Source: Micrococcales bacterium (lineage in GTDB: Bacteria; Actinomycetota; Actinomycetes; S36-B12; UBA5976). Taken from it: a stretch of 22,138 bases of DNA. How positions within the stretch are numbered: position 1 is the first letter of the stretch; each line of letters starts with the position of its first letter. Where the stretch lies: contig JAHEEQ010000142.1 in NCBI GenBank assembly GCA_024640585.1, positions 1-22,138 on the forward strand, written 5' to 3'. Below, one piece after another: positions 7,921 to 15,611 of the stretch. The position numbers were made by a program, and so were the translations under genes. The notes beneath the pieces were generated by a model. It saw only the letters and a list, made by a program, of their open reading frames with translations. It ran no database searches and was not told the DNA's origin.

Positions 7921-8741
7921 TGTCGACGGCGCAGATAGCGTTCAAATTCATCTGCGATGGAATCTGTTTCCTGAGAAGGCTCTTGAGTATCTTCTAATTG
8001 CGCAATGTAGGTAGCTAATTCCTCATCGTCTGCAGCAAGCGCGTCAACCTCTTTTTCCCACTCAGCTGCAGCTTCGGTTAGATCTTCTAGCTCGACTGCA
8101 ACATCAAGTAATTCCTCAATTGAAGAAAGCAAGGCCAATGTAGCCTTTGGGCAATTGGTACCCGCTACATAGTGGGGTACTTGAGCCCATAGTGATGCTG
8201 CAGGAATACCGCTCCGCATGAAAGTGTCAACGATGACGCCAATAATTCCTGTAGGTCCAGAGTAATCCGATTCTGTGAAATCTTTGTCTTCAAGGAAGAA
8301 TTCACTGTTTGAAGTAGCAATAACTGGAATTGGACGATTATGCGAAATTTCGCTAAGCAATGCACCGATGCCGATTAATTTAGTGACTCCAAGTTGTTTG
8401 GCAATTTCCAAAACTTCAGTGGCATAGCTCCGCCAACGTAAATTAGGTTCTATTCCCCGAATCAGAACCACATCGTGTTCACCTTTAGCCATTCTGGCAA
8501 TATGAACTGTGGTCGAAGGCCATTCAATGAATCTGTCGCCGTTTTCCAAAGTTGTGATGAACGGACGGTTTACTTGAAAATCGTAGTAAAGCTCAGGATC
8601 TATTTCTCGAAGTAAAGTTGCATCCCAAACATCTGTCAGATGGTCTAGTGCAGCACTGGCTGAATTTCCAGCATCATTCCAGCCTTCAAAAGCGACCAGC
8701 AGGACTGGGCTTTTCAGCGGGATAAAGGTTGTGTTTTCCAC
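7914..8741 (-). CDS. PAC2 family protein (proteasome-assembly-chaperone-like)
   Basis: A 275-aa cytoplasmic protein of the PAC2 superfamily, the group that includes archaeal and eukaryotic proteasome assembly chaperones and the actinobacterial Rv2125-type proteins. The conserved N-terminal core reads SPVLLVAFEGWNDAGNSAS. It is followed by a segment LIRGIEPNLRWRSYATEVLEIA and a Gly-rich IGIGALLSEISHNRPIP region; the last 70 or so residues are highly acidic and probably helical. I chose the GTG at 8739-8741 because AAAGGA sits five bases upstream (plus 8747-8752) and the conserved core begins soon after. The frame is open to a TTG at 8780 with a poor ribosome site. It lies back to back with metH, as I recall for Rv2125/metH in mycobacteria. 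The bacterial function is unresolved. Confidence 0.88.
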   Translation of the reverse strand: MENTTFIPLKSPVLLVAFEGWNDAGNSASAALDHLTDVWDATLLREIDPELYYDFQVNRPFITTLENGDRFIEWPSTTVHIARMAKGEHDVVLIRGIEPNLRWRSYATEVLEIAKQLGVTKLIGIGALLSEISHNRPIPVIATSNSEFFLEDKDFTESDYSGPTGIIGVIVDTFMRSGIPAASLWAQVPHYVAGTNCPKATLALLSSIEELLDVAVELEDLTEAAAEWEKEVDALAADDEELATYIAQLEDTQEPSQETDSIADEFERYLRRRHQ

Positions 8742-8746
8742 TGCAA

Positions 8747-8752
8747 TCCTTT
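8747..8752 (-). promoter_or_regulatory. Shine-Dalgarno site that sets the PAC2 gene start
   Basis: On the minus strand AAAGGA lies five bases before the GTG at 8741. No comparable site precedes the upstream TTG at 8780. The shorter reading leaves 53 bases between the divergent PAC2 and metH starts, enough for two promoters, whereas the longer one leaves only 14. Confidence 0.6.
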
Positions 8753-8781
8753 CGGGCGAACCTATGGCTACCTTAGCCAAG

Positions 8782-8787
8782 TAAACT
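8782..8787 (+). promoter_or_regulatory. Candidate -10 box for a leaderless metH transcript
   Basis: TAAACT fits TANNNT and is followed by seven bases (CACCACT) and then the metH ATG at 8795. This spacing would start the RNA at the A of the start codon. No Shine-Dalgarno precedes metH, which agrees with a leaderless message. No clear -35 is seen. Confidence 0.45.
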
Positions 8788-8794
8788 CACCACT

Positions 8795-11700
8795 ATGCGT
8801 GAAACACGATTTGACCTGCGAAAAGCCCTTTCTGAGCGTGTTCTTATTGCGGATGGAGCCATGGGCACCATGCTTCAAGCCGCCAACCCGAGCTTAGAGG
8901 ACTTCCAGGGGCTTGAAGGCTGTAATGAAGTTCTAAATATCAGCCGGCCAGACATTGTCGCAAGCGTCCATAGCGCATATCTTGAGGTGGGCGTAGATTG
9001 CGTGGAAACCAATACGTTCGGCGCAAATTGGGCCAACCTTTTGGAATACGCAATTCCCGAGCGAATTTACGAATACAACCTAGCAGCCGCACGAATTGCA
9101 AGAGAGACTGCCAATTCGTTTAGCACTAAGGATCACCCACGATTTGTAATTGGATCTATGGGACCTGGGACAAAACTTCCTTCGCTCGGACACACAACCT
9201 TCGCAAATTTGCGAGATACCTTCGCCGAGCAAGCTCGCGGTTTAATTGACGGCGGAGCAGATGCCTTGTTAATCGAAACAAGTCAGGACTTGCTCCAAAC
9301 TAAGTCCGCAGTCATAGGTGCAATGCGCGCCAAGAAGGAACTCGGAATCGATGTACCTGTTTGGGCTCAAGTCACCGTGGAGACCACCGGCACAATGCTG
9401 TTGGGTTCTGAGATAGGCGCGGCCCTCACGGCATTAGCTCCTTTAGGTATTGAAATTATCGGCCTGAACTGTGCAACCGGACCAGTCGAAATGAGTGAAC
9501 ACCTTCGATATCTATCTCAAAATTCACCTATAGATATTTCTGCAATGCCTAATGCAGGTTTACCGATTCTCACAAGCGATGGTGCTTACTATCCATTGGG
9601 TCCTATTGAACTTGCTGAAGCGCATAAAAATTTTGTTGACGATTACGGTCTTTCACTTATAGGTGGTTGCTGTGGAACTACGCCAGAACATCTAAAAGCA
9701 GTAGTCGAAAAGCTTCATGGTTATCCAATATCAAATCGCAATCCATATATTGAACCTAGCGTTTCTTCTTTATATGTTTCAGTACCGTTCAAGCAAGAAA
9801 ATTCGTATTTGGCTGTAGGTGAGCGTACAAATGCGACGGGTTCGAAGGCTTTTCGTGAGGCCTTGCTGGAGAACAATTTTGAGAAATGTGTAGACATTGC
9901 GAAAGAACAGATTCGCGAAGGCGCAAACGTCCTTGATTTGAACATCGATTATGTAGGACGAGACGGTGTTGCTGATATGAAAGCATTGTCGGCCTTATTC
10001 GCAACATCGAGCACTTTACCTATCATGCTTGATTCGACTGAGCCAAATGTTTTACAAGCAGGGCTCGAAAATCTTGGAGGTCGTGCGGTTGTAAATAGTG
10101 TCAATTATGAAGACGGAGATGGGCCTACTTCTAGATTTCAACGGACAATGCAACTAGTCAAAGAGCATGGGGCAGCAGTTGTTGCGCTAACAATTGACGA
10201 GTCAGGCATGGCAAGGACTTGCGAACATAAAGTAAGGGTTGCAGATCGACTGATTAGAGATTTATCCGAAAATTGGCAAATAGCAATTTCGGACATAATG
10301 GTAGACACATTAACTTTCCCAATTGTTACTGGACAAGAAGAAACTAGGCGAGACGGACTCGAAACACTAGATGCCATACAGGCAATCTCGAATAAATATA
10401 AAGGAATTCAAACAGTTTTAGGTTTGTCTAACGTTTCATTTGGACTAAATGCAGCGGCTCGCCAAGTTCTAAACAGTGTGTTTTTGTCTGAAGCTGTTGC
10501 TAAAGGTCTGACCTCTGCAATTGTTCACCCTTCAAAAATCTTGCCATTGAGTCGAATACCACAAGAACAAATTGATGCCGCTATGGCATTGATTTATGAC
10601 AAACGCGTGTTCGAAAACAACATTTGCATATTTGATCCGCTCGCCAACTTTATGCAACTCTTCGAAAATGTCGACGCGCAAAGCAGTTCAAAGAATCGTT
10701 TACAAGAATTACTTGCATTGCCATTATTCGAAAGACTGAGCCAGCGAATAATTGATGGTGAAAAAGAAGGGTTAGAAGCAGACATAGCGTTAGCGCTCTC
10801 CGAAAAATCTGCTTTGGAAATCGTTAATGAAGATCTGCTAGCTGGAATGAAGACAGTTGGTGAACGTTTTGGGCAAGGCACGATGCAACTTCCATTCGTC
10901 CTGCAAAGTGCTGAAATTATGAAATATGCGGTTTCCATTCTCGAACCGCATATGGAAAAATCTAATGAAGCCGGAAAAGGAACTATGGTTTTGGCTACTG
11001 TTAAAGGAGATGTTCACGACATCGGCAAGAACCTTGTTGACATTATCCTGACCAATAATGGATACAACGTTATAAATATAGGCATCAAACAACCTGTAAA
11101 TACAATTATTGAAAGTGCTATCGAACATAATGCAGATGTAATTGGGATGTCTGGACTCCTTGTTAAATCAACGGTCATCATGAAAGAAAATCTTGAGGAA
11201 TTGAACTCACGGGATTTAGCACAGAACTTCCCAGTTATTCTCGGCGGAGCCGCACTTACTCGAACTTATGTTGAAGACGATTTGCATGAGCTTTATAAAG
11301 GGGAAGTTCGTTACGCAAAGGACGCATTCGAAGGATTACGTTTGATGGACGCATTAATGGACATTAAACGCGGGGTAGAGGGTGCATCCCTTCCGGAGCT
11401 AAAGAAACGTAGGGTCACAAAAGTTGAATCTTCTCTGGGAGATGTTGTTGATGAAAATAGGTCCGAAATCAGAAGTGACAATTCCATTCCTGTCGCACCA
11501 TTTTTTGGTTCTAAAGTCGTCAAAGGTTTCAGTCTTGCAGAAGTTGTCGGATATCTTGACGAGCGTTCGCTCTTTTTAGGTCAATGGGGTTTAAAGCCGT
11601 CTCGGGCAGAAGATGGAGCTTCTTACGAAGAGTTAGTTGAAACTGAAGGACGACCTCGCCTTCGATACTGGCTGGATCGAATTGCAAGTGAGCAAATTCT

Positions 11701-12274
11701 AGAACCAGCGGTTGTATATGGTTACTTCAAAGCTTTCAGCCGTGGTAACAGTATTTACTTACAGGATCCCAAAACGGATAAAGAGCATGTATTCACTTTC
11801 CCACGGCAAGCGAGAGATCGCAGACTTTGTCTAGCAGACTTTGTTAAGCCAGAGGGACAAAATGATTATGTGGCTTTGCATGTCGTAACTATGGGATCTA
11901 AAGTTTCTGAAGTTGCGAATTCACTATTCAAGGCAAACGATTATCGAAATTACGTAGAGTTGCACGGTTTGTCGGTCGCCTTAACAGAAGCGTTGGCTGA
12001 ATATTGGCACGCCCGAATTCGCAAAGAACTCAAAATCAATGAACTAGACGCTCCTAATGTCGAAGGAATTTTGAAGCAGAACTACCAAGGTGAACGTTTC
12101 TCATTTGGCTACCCAGCTTGTCCCGATCTTGAGCATCAAACTGATTTGGTTGAACTACTAGGGGCAACTCGAATCGGTGTTGAAGTGTCTGAGGAATTGC
12201 AATTACATCCGGAACAATCAACATCTGCAATCGTCTTCCACCATCCAGATGCGGCTTACTTCAATGCGCAATAA
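8795..12274 (+). CDS. metH: Cobalamin-dependent methionine synthase
   Basis: Transfers a methyl group from 5-methyltetrahydrofolate through cobalamin to homocysteine. All four modules are present in 1159 aa, in the usual order. The homocysteine-binding barrel (about 1-310) carries zinc ligands Cys226 and Cys292-Cys293 (GGCCGTTPEH). The pterin-binding domain (about 330-610) contains GERTNATGSKAF. The cobalamin domain has a cap and the DVHDIGKN motif with base-off ligand His741. The reactivation domain (about 900-1150) carries the SAM-binding FGYPACPDLEHQ stretch. The ATG at 8795 is preceded by a -10-like box rather than a ribosome site, so translation is probably leaderless. The 3' end overlaps the start of the site-2 protease gene by 11 bases. 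There is no space for a cobalamin riboswitch upstream. Activity requires imported or salvaged B12 unless biosynthesis genes lie elsewhere. Confidence 0.97.
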   Translation: MRETRFDLRKALSERVLIADGAMGTMLQAANPSLEDFQGLEGCNEVLNISRPDIVASVHSAYLEVGVDCVETNTFGANWANLLEYAIPERIYEYNLAAARIARETANSFSTKDHPRFVIGSMGPGTKLPSLGHTTFANLRDTFAEQARGLIDGGADALLIETSQDLLQTKSAVIGAMRAKKELGIDVPVWAQVTVETTGTMLLGSEIGAALTALAPLGIEIIGLNCATGPVEMSEHLRYLSQNSPIDISAMPNAGLPILTSDGAYYPLGPIELAEAHKNFVDDYGLSLIGGCCGTTPEHLKAVVEKLHGYPISNRNPYIEPSVSSLYVSVPFKQENSYLAVGERTNATGSKAFREALLENNFEKCVDIAKEQIREGANVLDLNIDYVGRDGVADMKALSALFATSSTLPIMLDSTEPNVLQAGLENLGGRAVVNSVNYEDGDGPTSRFQRTMQLVKEHGAAVVALTIDESGMARTCEHKVRVADRLIRDLSENWQIAISDIMVDTLTFPIVTGQEETRRDGLETLDAIQAISNKYKGIQTVLGLSNVSFGLNAAARQVLNSVFLSEAVAKGLTSAIVHPSKILPLSRIPQEQIDAAMALIYDKRVFENNICIFDPLANFMQLFENVDAQSSSKNRLQELLALPLFERLSQRIIDGEKEGLEADIALALSEKSALEIVNEDLLAGMKTVGERFGQGTMQLPFVLQSAEIMKYAVSILEPHMEKSNEAGKGTMVLATVKGDVHDIGKNLVDIILTNNGYNVINIGIKQPVNTIIESAIEHNADVIGMSGLLVKSTVIMKENLEELNSRDLAQNFPVILGGAALTRTYVEDDLHELYKGEVRYAKDAFEGLRLMDALMDIKRGVEGASLPELKKRRVTKVESSLGDVVDENRSEIRSDNSIPVAPFFGSKVVKGFSLAEVVGYLDERSLFLGQWGLKPSRAEDGASYEELVETEGRPRLRYWLDRIASEQILEPAVVYGYFKAFSRGNSIYLQDPKTDKEHVFTFPRQARDRRLCLADFVKPEGQNDYVALHVVTMGSKVSEVANSLFKANDYRNYVELHGLSVALTEALAEYWHARIRKELKINELDAPNVEGILKQNYQGERFSFGYPACPDLEHQTDLVELLGATRIGVEVSEELQLHPEQSTSAIVFHHPDAAYFNAQ

Positions 12275-13382
12275 TCCAGTTCGCTTTAAATTTTTAAATA
12301 TTGATGTTTTTATTCCAACAAGCGGTTGGATTGGGGTTTTGTTAATTGCCTATTTTGCACTTCCAACTTCTATGACGCTACTTGCACAAAATACCGTCAC
12401 AATATATGTTTTTCTATTAGCACTGGCACATGCTTTAGCAATTTATGCCACTATATTTATTCACGAATTGGGACACGTACTAGCTGCCAAAAACAGAAAA
12501 TACGAAGTCCAAGGAATTTTTCTACACCTTTTTGGTGGTCACACGTCTTTCCTCGGTAAATATCGCACTCCTGGAGACCAATTTATAACCGCAATCGCTG
12601 GACCGCTTTTCACTTTTTTTGTTTCTGTATTCGCATTCGTGATTTATAAGAATTCAAATGGGTTGGTTGTTAGTCTTTTTTCTTGGTTACTGTGGTCGAG
12701 TATCGCAATCACCTTGGTGAATCTCTTACCTGGCGTTCCACTAGACGGCGGAGGAGTGCTTTCTAGTTTAGTTTGGAAAATTACTGGTAAACCCGAAAAA
12801 GGCCAATTAGTTGCAGGATATGGTGGATATTTTGTTGCTGCCCTCTGGATATCATCTCCATTTTTATATCAATATTTCCTCAATTGGGAAGTTACAGAGT
12901 TGGATATATTCTTCAGTGCGATGATTGGAGTTTGGCTTTTCACATCTGCAAGACTCACAGTTCGCATGTCAAAGGTAACACATATTGCAGTTCCAGACTT
13001 TGAGGCATTCCATAATCTCACGGTTAGAGAAATCGCGCGTAGGGCAGTAGCGGTAGATGAGTCGCTCTCTTTAGGTGAAGCTCTTGGTTTGATGAAGAAC
13101 TCATCAGCAGGAAGTATTTTGATCACCAAACAGGGCGAGGTTATGGGCATTGTCCATGAGAAGTTTCTTGAAGATTCCCAAGATTTCGACACAAGTAAAC
13201 CTGTCACTCAATATGCAACTAGAACCAATCGTGAAGACTGGATCAATTACAACGAGAACATTGCTCACAACAACAAAATCGATCCTAGTTTCCTTCATGG
13301 TCAATGGGTGGTAGTAGATGAAGATGGAGCAATCTTTGGCGTCTTACATAGATCGGATATAGCAGCGAGGCTTGGACTATGA
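12264..13382 (+). CDS. Site-2 protease family membrane metalloprotease (M50) with C-terminal CBS-like region
   Basis: Intramembrane zinc protease, 372 aa. The active-site helix carries HELGH at residues 67-71 (His67, Glu68, His71). The third zinc ligand is Asp161 in NLLPGVPLDGG, and a glycine-rich loop (GGHTSFLGKYRTPGDQF) precedes a membrane segment starting IAGPLF. About six hydrophobic segments fill residues 15-230. The last 120 or so residues are soluble and resemble a CBS-domain pair (AVDESLSLGEALGLM...GSILITKQGEVMGIV), as in Rip3-type proteases. I chose the ATG at 12264, just before the motif-bearing region; the frame extends 29 codons further upstream but only inside metH. It overlaps metH by 11 bases and trmI by four (ATGA), so it is translated with both. 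Such proteases cut anti-sigma factors or other membrane proteins; no anti-sigma gene is nearby, so the target is unknown. Confidence 0.9.
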   Translation: MRNNPVRFKFLNIDVFIPTSGWIGVLLIAYFALPTSMTLLAQNTVTIYVFLLALAHALAIYATIFIHELGHVLAAKNRKYEVQGIFLHLFGGHTSFLGKYRTPGDQFITAIAGPLFTFFVSVFAFVIYKNSNGLVVSLFSWLLWSSIAITLVNLLPGVPLDGGGVLSSLVWKITGKPEKGQLVAGYGGYFVAALWISSPFLYQYFLNWEVTELDIFFSAMIGVWLFTSARLTVRMSKVTHIAVPDFEAFHNLTVREIARRAVAVDESLSLGEALGLMKNSSAGSILITKQGEVMGIVHEKFLEDSQDFDTSKPVTQYATRTNREDWINYNENIAHNNKIDPSFLHGQWVVVDEDGAIFGVLHRSDIAARLGL

Positions 13383-14248
13383 CAACTTTTAAACCCGATG
13401 ATCGTGTGCAACTTTCAGATGCTAAAGGCAACAAATCAACCATAGTTTTAAAAACTGGTGGAAGTTTTCATACGCACAAAGGTGTCATCTCGCACGACGA
13501 AATAATTGGATTGGATGAAGGTTCAGTAGTTACAGCAACATCTGGAAGCCAGTACATGGCGATGCGTCCACTGCTTCTCGATCATATTCTTTCAATGCCG
13601 CGTGGCGCTGCCGTAATTTATCCTCGCGATTCTGCATCTATCATCGTCGAGGCAGATATTTTTCCTGGCGCCGTAGTTGTTGAAGCTGGAGTTGGAAGCG
13701 GTGGCTTAAGTAGTTACTTACTTCGCGCAATTGGCGATAAGGGTTTTCTTTATTCATTCGAACGACGAGACGATTTTGCTCTTACTGCGCAAAAAAATGT
13801 AACAGCTTTTATGGGTCAAACTCCTGAAAACTGGCAAATACGGGTAGGGGATTTGCAGCAAGAACACCTTGCAGATGATTTGCACGGCAAAGTTGATCGA
13901 ATGGTCTTAGACATGTTAGCTCCTTGGGAGTGTCTCAAGACTGCCTATTCATTACTCAAGCCCGGTGGCGTGCTTTGCATTTATGTTGCTACAACAACAC
14001 AGATGTCCCGAACCGCAGAAACATTGAAAATTCTGGATACTTGGACTCCGGTTCGAGCCTACGAATTGCTCACACGGGGATGGCATTTAGAAGGTTTGTC
14101 AGTTCGTCCAGAACACCGCATGGTTGGACATACAGGTTTTTTGTTGACCACAAGACGAATGGCAGATGGGCATAAGCCACTAGTCAGAAGATCCAAACCT
14201 GCACACGGCGCCTATGGTGATGACTGGAAACCTCCGCAAATAGACTAA
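13379..14248 (+). CDS. trmI: tRNA (adenine-58-N1)-methyltransferase
   Basis: SAM-dependent enzyme that makes 1-methyladenosine at position 58 in the T-loop of tRNAs, stabilising tertiary structure. It is 289 aa. An N-terminal beta domain (about 1-65) is followed by the family motif LSMPRGAAVIYPRD (71-84). Then comes the Rossmann methyltransferase fold with SAM motif VVVEAGVGSGG (99-109) and the acidic DMLAPWE motif with Asp178. The C-terminus ends in the family's HTGFLLTTRRMADG stretch. The start overlaps the site-2 protease stop (ATGA). In many Actinobacteria this gene is directly followed by the proteasomal ATPase gene mpa/arc; here the next gene is an FKBP. Homolog in M. tuberculosis: Rv2118c. 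Confidence 0.95.
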   Translation: MTTFKPDDRVQLSDAKGNKSTIVLKTGGSFHTHKGVISHDEIIGLDEGSVVTATSGSQYMAMRPLLLDHILSMPRGAAVIYPRDSASIIVEADIFPGAVVVEAGVGSGGLSSYLLRAIGDKGFLYSFERRDDFALTAQKNVTAFMGQTPENWQIRVGDLQQEHLADDLHGKVDRMVLDMLAPWECLKTAYSLLKPGGVLCIYVATTTQMSRTAETLKILDTWTPVRAYELLTRGWHLEGLSVRPEHRMVGHTGFLLTTRRMADGHKPLVRRSKPAHGAYGDDWKPPQID

Positions 14249-14266
14249 ATTTTTTATACCAAAGAA

Positions 14267-14272
14267 TAGAAT
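14267..14272 (+). promoter_or_regulatory. Candidate -10 box for the FKBP-pafBC-tatAC-helY operon
   Basis: TAGAAT matches the -10 consensus at five of six positions. It lies 23 bases upstream of the FKBP start, in the only non-coding space (14249-14295) between trmI and the run of genes that follows. A purine-rich ribosome site (GAAAGCGAAAGAG) separates it from the ATG. The -35 is not convincing. Confidence 0.35.
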
Positions 14273-14295
14273 TTGAGAAAGCGAAAGAGTAAATC

Positions 14296-14652
14296 ATGCA
14301 AAAACCAGAAATAGATTTTCATCCAGAACCAGCACCAACTCAATTGGTGATTAATGACATCCAAGTTGGCGATGGTCCAGAAGCTGTCGCAGGCGGTGAA
14401 GTGACAGTTCATTATGTTGGGGTGAACTATGAAACTGGTGAGCAATTTGATGCTTCTTGGGATCGAGGTGCACCAGCAACTTTTCCTTTGAACGGTCTAA
14501 TTGCAGCATGGCAAGATGGCATTCCCGGTATGAAAGTAGGTGGGCGTCGCGAATTGATTTGTCCCCCTGCAACCGCTTATGGAACTTCAGGTGGACATCG
14601 TCTTGCAGGTCAAACTCTCATATTTGTGATTGATTTGCTACAGGTTGTTTAA
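14296..14652 (+). CDS. FKBP-type peptidyl-prolyl cis-trans isomerase
   Basis: Single-domain cytoplasmic FKBP, 118 aa, catalysing proline cis-trans isomerisation and aiding folding. The fold's hallmarks are visible: VTVHYVGVNYETGEQFD (about 37-53), the W-x-x-G-x-P-G-M-K helix and loop around AAWQDGIPGMKVGG, RRELICPPATAYG, and the terminal strand LIFVIDLLQVV. There is no signal peptide. The stop overlaps the pafB start (TAATG at 14650-14654), so the two are coupled. From memory, one or two FKBP genes also sit between pafA and pafB in Streptomyces (SCO1639/1638 region), so this gene may be an ancestral resident that survived loss of the proteasome genes rather than a newcomer. Confidence 0.95.
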   Translation: MQKPEIDFHPEPAPTQLVINDIQVGDGPEAVAGGEVTVHYVGVNYETGEQFDASWDRGAPATFPLNGLIAAWQDGIPGMKVGGRRELICPPATAYGTSGGHRLAGQTLIFVIDLLQVV

Positions 14653-15611
14653 TGTCAGAAACCGAAACCTACGAAGAGTTTCCACCTCTAGGTGATGATC
14701 AGGTCACTGAGAGGTTGATTAATCTTGTGATGCTGCTTACGAGTAGCAGATTTGGTTTCACAAAATCCGAGATCGCAAAAAGAGTTCCGGGATATTCGGA
14801 CAATGCTGCAGCCATGGAACGAATGTTTGAACGCGACAAAAGAATATTGGCTGTAAACAATATTGTTCTATCTGAACCCACCGATGATGAAGAATATCGA
14901 TACAAAATCTCACTAAGCGCTGCAACCCTTGCCCCAATGGATTTCACGGCAAAAGAGCAGCAGATTCTGCGAGCTGCAACCCTTGCATGGGAAAACACCT
15001 CCCAACATGCAGATGCTGTGCTCTTACAAACCAAACTTGAAACAATTGGAATATCCGCTACGAATAATGAAAAAATTGCAAACTTCGCTATTCCTTTAGA
15101 CCTCGAATCAGTTTTCGCCGCTCTATCTGAAAAGAGAATTCTCAAATTCCAATACCGCAAGCCTGGTCAAGAGGACACCACAAAGCGTGAACTTGAAATA
15201 TGGGGAGTCGCAGTACGCAATGGTTCTTGGTTTATCTATGGCAAAGATCGTATTCGAAACGCTGTGCGGGTTTTTAACCTATTTCGCGTATTCGGAGGTT
15301 TCACAATCAGTGGTGAATCAAATTCCTTCGAGCCAGAAGTTGTAAATCTTGATGAGCTTCTAGATCCGACAAATCGTGATGAATTAAATTATGTTGTCAC
15401 CTTAAGAGTTGCTGATGGTAAAGGTGAGTTCTGGCGAGACTTGGCGGGCGAACCTGATCAAGATTCGTCAGCCAAAGAGATTCAGATAACCTTGAAACAA
15501 CCAACTGAACAAATCCCTCGACTCGCAGCGGATGCGCCTGGAGTCGTAGTGCTCGCGCCAACTGAAGTTTCGAATCTTGTTTCGAATCTTGTTTGGGGCA
15601 CAAATGAATAG
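14652..15611 (+). CDS. pafB: WYL-domain transcription regulator PafB
   Basis: One half of the PafBC regulator, which in mycobacteria activates DNA repair genes after DNA damage independently of LexA. It is 319 aa. An N-terminal winged helix-turn-helix (about 15-85) includes the typical FTKSEIAKRVPGYSDN and AMERMFERDKRIL stretches. The WYL domain (about 150-230) carries the motif as W193-F194-I195 within GSWFIYGKDR. A C-terminal WCX-like part follows. The start overlaps the FKBP stop and its end overlaps the pafC start by eight bases, fitting production of both partners together. No pafA, pup or proteasome subunit is adjacent. A 12-base tandem duplication near the 3' end gives the protein a repeated VSNL. 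Ligand of the WYL domain unknown; single-stranded DNA has been proposed. Confidence 0.92.
   Translation: MSETETYEEFPPLGDDQVTERLINLVMLLTSSRFGFTKSEIAKRVPGYSDNAAAMERMFERDKRILAVNNIVLSEPTDDEEYRYKISLSAATLAPMDFTAKEQQILRAATLAWENTSQHADAVLLQTKLETIGISATNNEKIANFAIPLDLESVFAALSEKRILKFQYRKPGQEDTTKRELEIWGVAVRNGSWFIYGKDRIRNAVRVFNLFRVFGGFTISGESNSFEPEVVNLDELLDPTNRDELNYVVTLRVADGKGEFWRDLAGEPDQDSSAKEIQITLKQPTEQIPRLAADAPGVVVLAPTEVSNLVSNLVWGTNE
15567..15590 (+). repeat. 12-base tandem duplication in the 3' end of pafB
   Basis: The unit GTTTCGAATCTT occurs twice back to back (15567-15578 and 15579-15590), followed by a partial GTTT. It is in frame and duplicates four residues (VSNL). The frame stays open, so it is a tolerated insertion rather than a disruption. 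Confidence 0.8.

Noticed and set aside
12177..12263. A 29-codon upstream extension of the site-2 protease.
   Set aside because: It lies entirely inside the metH reactivation domain, and its residues do not resemble the family N-terminus; the ATG at 12264 is adequate.
14249..14295. Possible remnant of pup or another proteasome gene in the trmI-FKBP spacer.
   Set aside because: At 47 AT-rich bases I can see no coding remnant such as a GGQ/GGE tail; it is read only as promoter and ribosome-site sequence.
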